A DNA stretch of 64,000 bases from Streptomyces sp. PsTaAH-137. GTDB lineage: Bacteria; Actinomycetota; Actinomycetes; Streptomycetales; Streptomycetaceae. This document shows positions 41,530 to 50,101 of this stretch, piece after piece. A program made the translations under genes and the position numbers. Under the pieces are notes generated by a model that searched no databases, was not told the DNA's origin, and saw only the letters and a list, made by a program, of their open reading frames with translations. Every line of letters starts with the position of its first letter. The stretch's first letter is position 1. The stretch spans positions 62,001-126,000 of the forward strand of contig NZ_QLLY01000004.1 in NCBI RefSeq assembly GCF_003259365.1, written 5' to 3'.

Positions 41530-42159
41530 TCAGTCCGCGGTCGCGGCGTACCTGGCCGCCATCATCGACACGGCCTCGTCGACCACACGCTCGACGGCAG
41601 CGCCGTCCGGGGCCCAGTGGGGCAGCAGCATCCGGGGCCAGAACACGTAGTTGGAGATCATGCCGAGGAACTGGGTCGCGGCCAGCTCGGCGTCCTCCAG
41701 CCGGATCGTGCCGGCGTCCCGCTCCGCCTCCAGATAACGGCGCACCGAGTCGAAGTAGGGCATCTTGCCGTGGTTGAACTGCGACTCGGCCAGTTCCGGG
41801 AAGCGCGGCAGTTCGGCGATGACGATCCGGAACAGGTCGGCCATGTCCGGGCGGGTGAGCAGGGCGACGTAGCGCCGGCCGATCAGGGCGAGACCGGCCC
41901 GGAGGTCGCCCGGTGGCGGGGCGTCCCCGGAGCCGTCCCCCGCCTGCCAGGACGCGCCGACGATCGCGTCGAACAGCGCCGCCTTGGTCGGGAACTGCTT
42001 GAACAGGGTCGCCTTCGACACCCCGGCCGCCTCGGCGATCTTGGCCAGCGACGTCCGGTCGTACCCGGAGTCCAGGAACAGCCGGGTGGCCGCGCGCAGG
42101 ATCGCCGCCCGCTTCTCCTCGGCGACGCGCTGGTGGTAGGCCGACGGCTCCGTGGTCAT
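41530..42159 (-). CDS. TetR-family repressor
   Basis: Start at 42159 (MTTEPSAYHQRVAEEKRAAIL), 209 residues. The TetR helix-turn-helix is clear: AAILRAATRLFLDSGYDRTSLAKIAEAAGVSKATLFKQFPTKAALFDAIV. The C-terminal ligand-binding domain resembles the AefR type (PHW, MISNYVFWPRML). It is divergent from the SDR gene, and two operators with GAGTCA/TGACTC arms lie between them, so it very likely represses the SDR and itself. Confidence 0.93.
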   Translation of the reverse strand: MTTEPSAYHQRVAEEKRAAILRAATRLFLDSGYDRTSLAKIAEAAGVSKATLFKQFPTKAALFDAIVGASWQAGDGSGDAPPPGDLRAGLALIGRRYVALLTRPDMADLFRIVIAELPRFPELAESQFNHGKMPYFDSVRRYLEAERDAGTIRLEDAELAATQFLGMISNYVFWPRMLLPHWAPDGAAVERVVDEAVSMMAARYAATAD

Positions 42160-42176
42160 CCCTCCACCATAGGCGA

Positions 42177-42245
42177 GGTGAGTCACTTGACTCACCACCA
42201 AGCCGTTTCGTACGGTCGAAAGCAAGACGAGTCACTCGACTCACC
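42177..42245. promoter_or_regulatory. Paired TetR operators and SDR promoter
   Basis: Operator 1 is the perfect 9-2-9 inverted repeat GGTGAGTCA-CT-TGACTCACC (42177-42196); operator 2 is CGAGTCA-CT-CGACTCACC (42228-42245), centres 49 bp apart. Operator 1 contains the -35 box TTGACT (42187-42192), with TACGGT at 42211-42216 as -10 (18-bp spacer) for the SDR. Binding would block the promoter and the start of transcription. Confidence 0.85.
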
Positions 42246-42267
42246 ACCGCTCGCGAATGGATCCACC

Positions 42268-43047
42268 ATGGGACGCTTCGACCACCGCACCGTGCTCGTC
42301 ACCGGCGGAACCGGCGGCCAGGGCACCGGCCACGTCCGCGCCTACCACGCGGAGGGCGCCAACGTCGTGATCGCCGGCATCGCGGAGGACCGGGCCCGGG
42401 CCCTCGCCGCCGAACTCGGCGACCGCGCCCTCGCCGTCCGTCTCGACGTCACCGACGAGGACTCCTGGAACGCCGCCGTCACCGCGACCGAGGACCGCTT
42501 CGGCCCCCTCGCCGTGCTGGTCAACAACGCCGGCGTGCAGAACCCCGCCGCCCCCGTCGAGACCACCGACCGCCGCGTGTGGGACCGCATCCTCGAGGTC
42601 AACCTCACCGGCACCTTCCTCGGCATCAAGGCGGCGGCCCCCTCGCTGCGCCGCAACGGCGGCGGCGTCATCGTCAACATCGCCTCCACCTCCGGCGTGG
42701 GCGGCACGGCGATGCACTCCCCCTACGTGGCGAGCAAGTGGGCCGTACGCGGCCTGACCAAGACGGCCGCACTCGAACTGGGCCGCGACCACATCCGCGT
42801 CAACGCCATCCACCCCGGCGTGATCGCCACCCCGTTCATCACCGAGCCCGCCGCGGGCAGCGACACCCCGATCGCCGACTTCTACTCCCCCGAACCGTTC
42901 GCGATCCCCCGCCTCGGCGAGCCCGCCGACATCACCCGAGCCCTGCTCTTCCTCACCTCGGACGACGCCTCCTTCGCCACCGGCTCGGAGTTCGTCATAG
43001 ACGGCGGCCTGCTCCTCGGCCCGGCCCTGAAGCACGAGGCGGCCTGA
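42268..43047 (+). CDS. Short-chain dehydrogenase/reductase
   Basis: ATG at 42268; 259 residues of the classical SDR family. Cofactor motif TGGTGGQG (residues 12-19), NNAG (VLVNNAGVQNP), catalytic Ser in NIASTSGVGG, and YxxxK as YVASK (SPYVASKWAVRGLTK). The residues suggest NAD(P)-dependent oxidation or reduction of an alcohol or ketone, substrate unknown. The Shine-Dalgarno is weak (GGAT). It is controlled by the divergent TetR repressor through the paired operators. Confidence 0.9.
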   Translation: MGRFDHRTVLVTGGTGGQGTGHVRAYHAEGANVVIAGIAEDRARALAAELGDRALAVRLDVTDEDSWNAAVTATEDRFGPLAVLVNNAGVQNPAAPVETTDRRVWDRILEVNLTGTFLGIKAAAPSLRRNGGGVIVNIASTSGVGGTAMHSPYVASKWAVRGLTKTAALELGRDHIRVNAIHPGVIATPFITEPAAGSDTPIADFYSPEPFAIPRLGEPADITRALLFLTSDDASFATGSEFVIDGGLLLGPALKHEAA

Positions 43048-43125
43048 GCGCGGGCTTGGGGCATGACACTCAGTCAGGCCGCGCCTCGCCGAGGGCCGTA
43101 GACGTACATCGACCCAGAAACGACG

Positions 43126-43160
43126 AAACCCCAGGCCGGATGAGATCCGACCTGGGGTTT
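43126..43160 (-). terminator. Strong hairpin after the tRNA-Thr gene
   Basis: AAACCCCAGG (43126-43135) pairs with CCTGGGGTTT (43151-43160), with an inner CGGAT/ATCCG stem. It lies just past the 3' end of the minus-strand tRNA and also follows the SDR gene, so may terminate both. Confidence 0.75.
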
Positions 43161-43169
43161 CCCAGCTGA

Positions 43170-43242
43170 GCCGCCTTCGGGATTCGAACCCGAGACCTAC
43201 GCATTACGAGTGCGTTGCTCTGGCCATCTGAGCTAAGGCGGC
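43170..43242 (-). tRNA. tRNA-Thr(CGU)
   Basis: Reverse complement begins GCCGCCTTAGCTCAGATGG and ends in a complementary GGCGGC acceptor arm, 73 bases, with no encoded CCA. The D arm (AGCTCAGATGGCCAGAGC), anticodon arm ACGCA-CTCGTAA-TGCGT and T arm CTCGG-GTTCGAA-TCCCGA are all intact. Anticodon CGT (CGU in RNA) reads ACG threonine codons. Confidence 0.96.
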
Positions 43243-43347
43243 GCCGTCGCGCGCACCGGAGTGCGTTGGCAACGTCGTCAATCCTACACGCTCCCGGGGG
43301 GTGCTCCGCCCACCCTTTTCGACCAGGGCACGATCACGTCGCACCGG

Positions 43348-44928
43348 CTATGAGCAGCGCTTTCCGTCGGTCGGCGGGGTGCCGGTCAGGAGGTAGGTGT
43401 CGATCGCCCTGTCGATGCAGGTGCTGCCGCGGCCGTACGCCGTGTGGCCGTCGCCCTCGTAGGTCAGCAGGCGGCCGGAGGAGAGCTGGGAGGCGAGGGA
43501 CTTGGCCCAGCCGTAGGGGGTGGCCGGGTCGCGGGTGGTGCCGACCACGACGATGGGGGCGGCGCCGTCGGCCGTGATGCGGTGGGCCTCGCCGGTCGCC
43601 GGGACCGGCCAGCTCGCGCAGTTCAGGGAGGCCCAGGCGAGGCCGGGGCCGAAGACCGGCGAGGCCTTCTCGAAGTCGGGGAGGGCCTGTTGGACCTCCT
43701 TGGCGGAGGTGAAGGCGGGGGGCTGGTCGAGGCAGTTCACGGCGGCGTTGGCGAACATGAGGTTGGCGTAGGAGCCGTCGGGGTCGCGCTCGTAGTAGCT
43801 GTCCGACAGGGCGAGCAGGCCCGCGCCGTCCTTCTTCTTCAGCGCGGAGGTCAGCGCGTCCCGCAACTGCGGCCAGGCCCCCTCGTCGTACATCGCCGCG
43901 ATCACTCCGGTGGTGCCGAGCGCCTCGCCGAGCTTGCGGCCGTCGGGGTCGCCGGTGGCCAGCGGGGTGCGGTCGAGGGCGGCGAAGAAGGCCTTCAGGC
44001 GCTGTCCCGCCTCGTCCGGCGTGCCGGTGCCGAGCGGGCAGTCGGCGCGGGCCGTGCAGTCCTTCGCGAAGGAGGTGAACGCCGTCTCGAAACCGGCGGT
44101 CTGCTCCAGGTTCAGCTCGCGGGCCGGCAGCGACGGGTCCATCGCGCCGTCCAGGACGAGCCGGCCCACCCGCTCCGGGTACAGGCCCGCGTACGTCGCG
44201 CCGAGGAAGGTGCCGTACGAGGCGCCGACGTAGGTCAGCTTCTCGTCGCCGAGCGCCGCCCGCGCGAGATCCATGTCGCGGGCCGCCTCGACCGTGGAGA
44301 CGTGCGGCAACACGCGCCTCGACGTCGCGTCGTGCGACTCGCAGCCGGACGCGAACTTCTGGTAGGCGGCGCTCAGTTCGGTCTTCTCGCGCGCGTCGTC
44401 CGGGGTCATGTCCGTCTGCGTGTACGCGTCCATCTGCTTGCCGTCGAGGCAGGTGACGGGCGCGCTGCGGGCGACGCCGCGCGGGTCGACGGCGACCATG
44501 TCGTAGCGGGCCCGGACCCCGGCGGGGTAGCCGATGCCCGCGTACGCCTGGAGGTAGCCGATCGCCGAGCCGCCGGGACCGCCCGGGTTGACCAGGAGCG
44601 AGCCGAGGCGCTTGCCGGGGCCGGTGGCCTTCTTGCGGGAGATCGCGAGGTCGATGTCGCCCTCGGACGGCTTGTCGTAGTCGAGCGGCGCCTTGAGGGT
44701 CGCGCACTGGAAGCCCGCGACTCCGCACGCCCGCCACTTGAGCGACTGGTGATAATACGAGGCCAGGTCGGCCGGGGTCGCGCCGGGCAGCGCCGCCAGG
44801 GAGGCGGCGTCGGCGGTGCCCGAACTCCCTGGGGAACAGCCCGCCATACCGGTCAGCAGGAGGGCCGAGGCAGCGAGCAGGGCGGCCTTGCGGCGGGGCG
44901 AGGTCGGAGAGGGGCGCCTGAGGTGCAT
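43348..44928 (-). CDS. Secreted tripeptidyl aminopeptidase-like alpha/beta hydrolase (lipoprotein)
   Basis: A 526-residue protein with a twin-basic N-terminal signal (PRRKAALLAASALLLTGMAGC) ending in a lipobox. The alpha/beta hydrolase core shows VNPGGPGGSAIGYL, MVAVDPRGVARSAPV, the nucleophile motif GASYGTFLGATYAGLYPERV, and the TAP C-terminal domain (IVVVGTTRDPATPYGWAKSLASQL ... YEGDGHTAYGRGSTCIDRAI), where Asp and His complete the triad. The final Cys pair is typical. It resembles the mycelium-associated SlpD/SlpE peptidases of Streptomyces. Acts outside the membrane on peptides; exact specificity unknown. Confidence 0.92.
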   Translation of the reverse strand: MHLRRPSPTSPRRKAALLAASALLLTGMAGCSPGSSGTADAASLAALPGATPADLASYYHQSLKWRACGVAGFQCATLKAPLDYDKPSEGDIDLAISRKKATGPGKRLGSLLVNPGGPGGSAIGYLQAYAGIGYPAGVRARYDMVAVDPRGVARSAPVTCLDGKQMDAYTQTDMTPDDAREKTELSAAYQKFASGCESHDATSRRVLPHVSTVEAARDMDLARAALGDEKLTYVGASYGTFLGATYAGLYPERVGRLVLDGAMDPSLPARELNLEQTAGFETAFTSFAKDCTARADCPLGTGTPDEAGQRLKAFFAALDRTPLATGDPDGRKLGEALGTTGVIAAMYDEGAWPQLRDALTSALKKKDGAGLLALSDSYYERDPDGSYANLMFANAAVNCLDQPPAFTSAKEVQQALPDFEKASPVFGPGLAWASLNCASWPVPATGEAHRITADGAAPIVVVGTTRDPATPYGWAKSLASQLSSGRLLTYEGDGHTAYGRGSTCIDRAIDTYLLTGTPPTDGKRCS

Positions 44929-45006
44929 CGCCCGAGCGTAACGCTCCGCAGCACGTGTGTGACTCTGCGCTGTCGGATGATCTCACCGATCGCGCCCCAC
45001 GCCGGC

Positions 45007-46212
45007 CTATCCCGCCCGCAGCGCCACCGTCATCGCCTCCACCGCGAGCAGCGGCGCGACATTGCGGTCCAGGGCCACCCGGCACGCCCCGATCGCCTCG
45101 ATCCGGCGCAGCGTCGACTCGGGCGAGCTGCCCCGGGCGACCCGCTCCAGCGTGTCCTGGATCTCGACATTGGCCAGCGCCACCGCCGAACCGAGCTGCA
45201 TCGCGAGCACGTCCCGGTACACACCGGTGAGGTCGGTGAGGGCCAGGTCGAGGCTGTCGCGCTGCGATCTGGTGCGGCGGCGCTTCTGCTTGTCCTCCAG
45301 GTCCTTCATCACGCCGGCCGTGCCGCGCGGCATCCGCCCGCCGCTCTGCGCGCCGAGCGCCGCCTTCAGCTCCTCGGTCTCCTTGGTGTCGACCTCTTCG
45401 GCGAGCTGCTTGGAGTCCTCGGCCGCCGCGTCCACCAGCTCCTGCGCCGCCTTCAGGCAGCCGCCGATGTCCTCGACACGCAGCGGGATCTTCAGTACGG
45501 CGGCTCTGCGCTCCCGCGCGCGCGGGTCGGTGGCCAGACGGCGGGCCCGGTCGATGTGCCCCTGGGTGGCGCGGGCGACCGACGCGGCGACGGCCGGCTC
45601 GATCCCGTCACGTCGTACGAGCATGTCGGCGACGGCGTCGACGCCCGGGGTGGACAGGGTCAGCAGACGGCAGCGGGAGCGGATGGTCGGCAGCACGTCC
45701 TCCACGGAGGGCGCGCACAGCAGCCAGACCGTGCGGGGGGCGGGCTCCTCCACGGCCTTCAGCACGGCGTTCGCCGATTTCTCGTTCAGCCGCTCCGCGT
45801 CCTCGACGAGGATCACCTGCCAGCGGCCGCCCGCCGGGGCCGTGTACGACTTGCGGACGGTGTCGCGCATGTCGGCGACGAGGATCTGTGCGCCGTCGGC
45901 CGCGATCGTCGACACGTCCGCGTGCGTACCCAGCAGGGCGGTGTGGCAGCCGTCGCAGAACCCGCAGCCGGGCATGCCGCCGAGCGCCCGGTCCGGGGAC
46001 ACGCACTGCAGGGCGGCGGCGAACGCGCGGGCCGCGGTGACCCGGCCCGCGCCGGGCGGCCCGGTGAACAGCCAGGCGTGCGTCATCTTCGACGCGGGTG
46101 GCGGCGGGGTGTCCGAGGCGGCAGCCGTCACCAGGGCGTCCGCGTCCCGCGCGGCCGCGTCCAGCGACGTGATCACGCGCTCCTGACCGACCAGGTCGTC
46201 CCATACGGGCAT
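45007..46212 (-). CDS. holB: DNA polymerase III delta' subunit
   Basis: Start at 46212 (MPVWDDLVGQERVITSLDAA) with AAGGGG upstream; 401 residues. It is a clamp-loader AAA+ protein: THAWLFTGPPGAGRVTAARAFAAAL with an altered P-loop (Lys replaced by Arg, so probably no ATPase activity), the zinc-binding CVSPDRALGGMPGCGFCDGC, VEDAERLNEKSANAVLKAVEEP, and SRC motif TIRSRCRLL. The C-terminal domain is helical with a Lys/Arg/Glu-rich segment. It lies between tmk and the peptidase gene. Confidence 0.93.
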   Translation of the reverse strand: MPVWDDLVGQERVITSLDAAARDADALVTAAASDTPPPPASKMTHAWLFTGPPGAGRVTAARAFAAALQCVSPDRALGGMPGCGFCDGCHTALLGTHADVSTIAADGAQILVADMRDTVRKSYTAPAGGRWQVILVEDAERLNEKSANAVLKAVEEPAPRTVWLLCAPSVEDVLPTIRSRCRLLTLSTPGVDAVADMLVRRDGIEPAVAASVARATQGHIDRARRLATDPRARERRAAVLKIPLRVEDIGGCLKAAQELVDAAAEDSKQLAEEVDTKETEELKAALGAQSGGRMPRGTAGVMKDLEDKQKRRRTRSQRDSLDLALTDLTGVYRDVLAMQLGSAVALANVEIQDTLERVARGSSPESTLRRIEAIGACRVALDRNVAPLLAVEAMTVALRAG

Positions 46213-46306
46213 GGGCCCACCGCCCCTTCCTCGAGCTGTAGCCATTGTGCCGGGCCGCACTGACAACCCGGCTGACAACCGGGCACCGGCGGAGTTGGAT
46301 ACGACG

Positions 46307-46810
46307 ATGACCGATCTCCGCATCGAACCGCTGCACAGCGGCTCCCCCGACGCCCTGCTCGCCGACTGGCAGCACGCGCACAACATCATCGTGCCCGCCG
46401 AATCCGCTCGGCTCGGCCTCGACGACGTACGCGAACGGGCCGGGCGCAACGTCCTGGAGTCCGCCTACGCGGGAGACGTCCTCGTGGGCTGCACGACCGT
46501 GCGCCCGCCGCGGGCGGACGGCACCGCCACGGTGATCGCCCGGGTGCTGCCGGACCACCGCGGCCGGGGCTACGGCCGGGTTCTGTACGAGCGCGGGCTC
46601 GCCGCCGCCCGCGCGCGCGGCGCCACCGCGATCGAGACCGTGGTGCTCGTCTCGAACGCGGCGGGCCTGCGCTTCGCCGAACGGGCCGGGTTCACGGTGG
46701 AGGTCGACCGGTACCGGCTGGACGGCGACACGGTCGACTGGGTGGAACTGCGCCTGGCCACCCCGGGCCCAGCCGCCCCGGGCCCAGCCGACCCGGCGGA
46801 CACGCCCTAG
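46307..46810 (+). CDS. GNAT family N-acetyltransferase
   Basis: ATG at 46307, 167 residues. The acetyl-CoA-binding motif is VLPDHRGRGYGRVLYERGLAAARARGA (RGRGYG type), followed by ETVVLVSNAAGLRFAERAGFTVE. Substrate unknown. The TAG stop overlaps the convergent tmk stop in a shared CTAG, so there is no spacer at all between the two genes. Confidence 0.9.
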   Translation: MTDLRIEPLHSGSPDALLADWQHAHNIIVPAESARLGLDDVRERAGRNVLESAYAGDVLVGCTTVRPPRADGTATVIARVLPDHRGRGYGRVLYERGLAAARARGATAIETVVLVSNAAGLRFAERAGFTVEVDRYRLDGDTVDWVELRLATPGPAAPGPADPADTP

Positions 46811-49800
46811 CGGCGGCGCCCGCCCCGGCGCCCCCGCCCGTCCTCGTCGTCGTCCCGGCCGCCGAGCAGCTCGTCGGCCAGCGACGGCAGGTCGTCCAGC
46901 GGGGTCTCCTCCGCCCAGTCGGGGCGGGGGCGGCGGCGCGGCCGGCCCTCCTCGTCGATCTGCGGCAGCTCGGCCGTGCGCTCCGCGGAACCCTCCGGCG
47001 CCGGCCGCTCGTCACGGAAGTAACCCGGCGGCACCCGGCTCCCCGAGTCCCCTGACGGGTCCGGCACCTGCGGCAGCACGGCCGTCTCGTCCGAGGCGCC
47101 GGCGGGCGGCTGCGGCAGCACCGCGGTCTCCTCGGCGTCCGAGGACGGGACCGCGGGCAGCACCGCGGTCTGCTCGGCGGCGGACAGGTCCTCGATCCGC
47201 ACGACCGGCGTCGGCACGGTCACCTCGTTGTCCGGAACGCCCATGACACCCGAGACACCCGGAACACTCGGGGTGTCCTGGACGTCCGGGGCGGCCGAAG
47301 CCGGCTTGGCGTCCTCGACCTTGCGGAACTGCACCGTCCGGCCGGTCTCCGCGGCCGCGGCACTGGCCTGCGCGGCGAGCCGCCGGGCCTCCTCGGCCCG
47401 CAGCAGCGCCTCCTCGGCCTTGCGCTGCTTCTCCAGGCGCCGCTCCTCGGCCTCGGCGCGCAGCCGCGCCTCCTCCTCGGCCTGCCGCGCCCGGCGCTCC
47501 TCTTCCTTCTTGCGGGCCGCTTCCTCGGCGAGCAGCCTGACGCGCTCCTCCTCGGCCTTGCGGCGCGACTCCTCGGCGCGCTTGCGGGCCTCCTCGGCCT
47601 GGCGCTCGGCCTCGATGCGCTGGGCTTCCTCCAGCTCGCGGCGCTTGCGCTCCTCCTCCTCGGCGCGCAGCTTGGCGATCTGCTCCTGGCGCTCGCGCTC
47701 GACGCGCTCCTCCTCCGCCTTGCGGGCGGCCTCTTCCTCGGCCTTGCGGCGCGCTTCCTCCTCGGCGGCCCTGCGGGCCTCCTCGCGGGCCTGGATCTCG
47801 GCCTCGGAGAGCGGGAGCAGCGTGTCGAGGCGGTGCCGGATGACGGTGGTGACCGCCTCCGGCTCCTGCCCGGCGTCGACGACGAGGTACCGGCCGGGGT
47901 CGCCGGCGGCGAGGGTGAGGAAACCGGAGCGCACGCGCGCGTGGAACTCCACCGGCTCCGACTCGAGCCGGTCGGGCGCCTCGGTGAACCGCTCGCGGGC
48001 GGCCTCCGGGTCGACGTCGAGCAGCACGGTCAGATGCGGCACGAGACCGCTGGTGGCCCACCGGTTGATCCGGGCGACCTCGACCGGCGACAGGTCGCGG
48101 CCCGCGCCCTGGTAGGCGACGGACGAGTCGATGTACCGGTCGGAGATGACGATGGCGCCGCGCTCCAGGGCGGGGCGGACGACGGTGTCGACGTGCTCGG
48201 CGCGGTCGGCGGCGTAGAGCAGCGCCTCCGCGCGGTGGGACAGGCCCGCCGAGGAGACGTCGAGCAGGATCGACCGGAGCCGCTTGCCGACCGGGGTGGC
48301 GCCCGGCTCGCGCGTGACGACGACCTCGTGGCCCTTGTCGCGGATCCACTCGGCGAGCGCCTGGGCCTGGGTGGACTTGCCGGCGCCGTCGCCGCCCTCC
48401 AGGGCGATGAAGAAGCCGGTGGTGGCCGGGGCCTGCGCCGGGTCGTGCCCGCCGAGCAGCGCGTCGCGCAGGTCGTGGCGGAGCGGTACGCCGCTGCGGT
48501 CGTCGGCCTTGGCGAGGACCAGGGCGGCGACGGGCAGCAGCAGCGCGCCGACCAGCATCAGGGTGAACGCGGCGCCGCCGTGCGCGAAGACGAACTTGCC
48601 GCTCTCCAGGCGGTGCGGCCCGATCAGCGCGGCGAGCAGCGGCGCGATCAGGGCGCCGAGTGCGAGGGAGACCCGTACGACGGCCTGGAGGTGTTCGGTG
48701 GTCCGGGTCCTGCGGTACTCCTCGGCCTCCTGGTCGAGGAGGGTGTGCCCGGTGTTGGCGGCGATGCCCGCGGTGACGCCGGAGAGCGCGAGGATGAGGA
48801 TCACCGTGGTGACGTCCGGCACGAGGCCGGCGGCGAGCAGTCCGATGCCGGTGAGCGCGATGGCGAGGGCCAGCAGGCGGCGCCGCGAGAGCGACGGCAG
48901 CACGGACGGCGCGGACCTGATGCCGACGACGGTGCCGCCGGTGAGCGCGAGCACGAGCAGCCCGAAGGTGACCGGGCCGCCGTCCAGGTCCTTGGCCTGG
49001 AGCACGGACACGGCGACGGCGGCCGAGACGGCCCCGGCGACGGCGGCGCAGGCCAGGACGAGCAGCGGGATGGCTCCCGTACGTCCCTTGTCCGGGCCGG
49101 TGGCGGTCCGCGGCCGGCGCAGCCCCTCCAGGGGCGACCGCGCGCGCGGGGTCTGCGTGTCGGGCAGTTCGAGGAAGAAGACGACGGACAGCGAGGCGGC
49201 GAAGAGCCCCGCGGCCACGTACGACGAGAGGGCGACCTGGTGCAGGTCGAACCAGTCGAGGCCCGCGCCGATCAGGTTCTGCACGAGGGAGACGACCAGG
49301 AGGACCGCGGCCGCCAGCGGCACGGCGACGAACGTGGTGCGCAGCGAGAGGCGCCGCAGCGCGTCCATGTGGTCGGGCAGCGGCCGCACGGCCGCGCCCT
49401 CCAGGGGCGGCGCGGGCAGCAGCGCGGGCGCCGCGCTCTCCTTGGCGACGGTCCAGAACCGCTCGGCGACCCCGACGACGAAGGCCGTCACGAGGATCAG
49501 CGCCAGCGCGTTGTCCGGGGTCCAGTCGATCCACAGGGGCGCGACGATCAGCAGCGCGGCCCGCAGGCCGTCGGCGACGACCATGGTCCAGCGCCGGTCG
49601 AGCGGGCCGCCTGGGGTGGTCAGCGAGGTCAGCGGCCCGAGCAGCACCGCTCCGAAGAGCAGGGTGGACAGGACGCGGGCCCCGAACACGGCGGTGACGG
49701 CGAAGGCGACACCGCGGTATCCGCCGCCGAACGACCCTTCGGAAATGGCCGCCTGAAGCGTGAGCACCACCAGCACAAGCAGCCCGAGGACATCACCGAC

Positions 49801-49941
49801 CCCACCGACGAGCTGCGCGGACCACAGTCGTTTCAACTGGGGCACACGCAGGAGCGCGCGCACGGCGCGCTCTCGGGAGTCCGCTACCAGGGCGTCGTCG
49901 GGGGCCGTGTGGGGGGCCGTTGGCTGCTCGGCACGGGTCAT
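46807..49941 (-). CDS. tmk: Thymidylate kinase fused to an MFS-like membrane domain and coiled-coil tail
   Basis: A 1044-residue fusion. Residues 30-480 form a 12-helix MFS-like domain, residues 509-715 the dTMP kinase with P-loop GGDGAGKST (516-524), DR motif SDRYIDSSVAYQG and TREPGATPVG, and residues 720-895 a charged Glu/Arg/Lys/Ala-rich coiled coil, followed by a disordered acidic tail. dTMP kinase makes dTDP for DNA synthesis; I recall the same fusion in S. coelicolor. The kinase residues are intact, so this is probably the essential Tmk, held at the membrane. Function of the MFS part is unknown. It lies between topA and holB. Confidence 0.93.
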   Translation of the reverse strand: MTRAEQPTAPHTAPDDALVADSRERAVRALLRVPQLKRLWSAQLVGGVGDVLGLLVLVVLTLQAAISEGSFGGGYRGVAFAVTAVFGARVLSTLLFGAVLLGPLTSLTTPGGPLDRRWTMVVADGLRAALLIVAPLWIDWTPDNALALILVTAFVVGVAERFWTVAKESAAPALLPAPPLEGAAVRPLPDHMDALRRLSLRTTFVAVPLAAAVLLVVSLVQNLIGAGLDWFDLHQVALSSYVAAGLFAASLSVVFFLELPDTQTPRARSPLEGLRRPRTATGPDKGRTGAIPLLVLACAAVAGAVSAAVAVSVLQAKDLDGGPVTFGLLVLALTGGTVVGIRSAPSVLPSLSRRRLLALAIALTGIGLLAAGLVPDVTTVILILALSGVTAGIAANTGHTLLDQEAEEYRRTRTTEHLQAVVRVSLALGALIAPLLAALIGPHRLESGKFVFAHGGAAFTLMLVGALLLPVAALVLAKADDRSGVPLRHDLRDALLGGHDPAQAPATTGFFIALEGGDGAGKSTQAQALAEWIRDKGHEVVVTREPGATPVGKRLRSILLDVSSAGLSHRAEALLYAADRAEHVDTVVRPALERGAIVISDRYIDSSVAYQGAGRDLSPVEVARINRWATSGLVPHLTVLLDVDPEAARERFTEAPDRLESEPVEFHARVRSGFLTLAAGDPGRYLVVDAGQEPEAVTTVIRHRLDTLLPLSEAEIQAREEARRAAEEEARRKAEEEAARKAEEERVERERQEQIAKLRAEEEERKRRELEEAQRIEAERQAEEARKRAEESRRKAEEERVRLLAEEAARKKEEERRARQAEEEARLRAEAEERRLEKQRKAEEALLRAEEARRLAAQASAAAAETGRTVQFRKVEDAKPASAAPDVQDTPSVPGVSGVMGVPDNEVTVPTPVVRIEDLSAAEQTAVLPAVPSSDAEETAVLPQPPAGASDETAVLPQVPDPSGDSGSRVPPGYFRDERPAPEGSAERTAELPQIDEEGRPRRRPRPDWAEETPLDDLPSLADELLGGRDDDEDGRGRRGGRRR

Positions 49942-49992
49942 TCGTCCAGCCTATCGGGACCGGCCGACACTCCGTGGGCCCGGCCCGAACAA

Positions 49993-50028
49993 ATGGACGC
50001 CCCCGGTACAACTCCCGGGGGCGTCCAT
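49993..50028 (-). terminator. Intrinsic terminator after topA
   Basis: A perfect 14-bp stem, ATGGACGCCCCCGG (49993-50006) with its complement at 50015-50028, 8-base loop, followed on the minus strand by TTTGTTC. It separates topA from tmk. Confidence 0.85.
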
Positions 50029-50101
50029 GTGTCTACGTACAAAGGCCGCTTCGGCAAACCGTGCCCTACCAGGCAAACCGGTCCGCCGGAGCCTCGGCTT
50101 C

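Noticed and set aside
43126..43242. Integrated element attached at tRNA-Thr
   Set aside because: No integrase, no excisionase and no repeated tRNA 3' end were found in the window.
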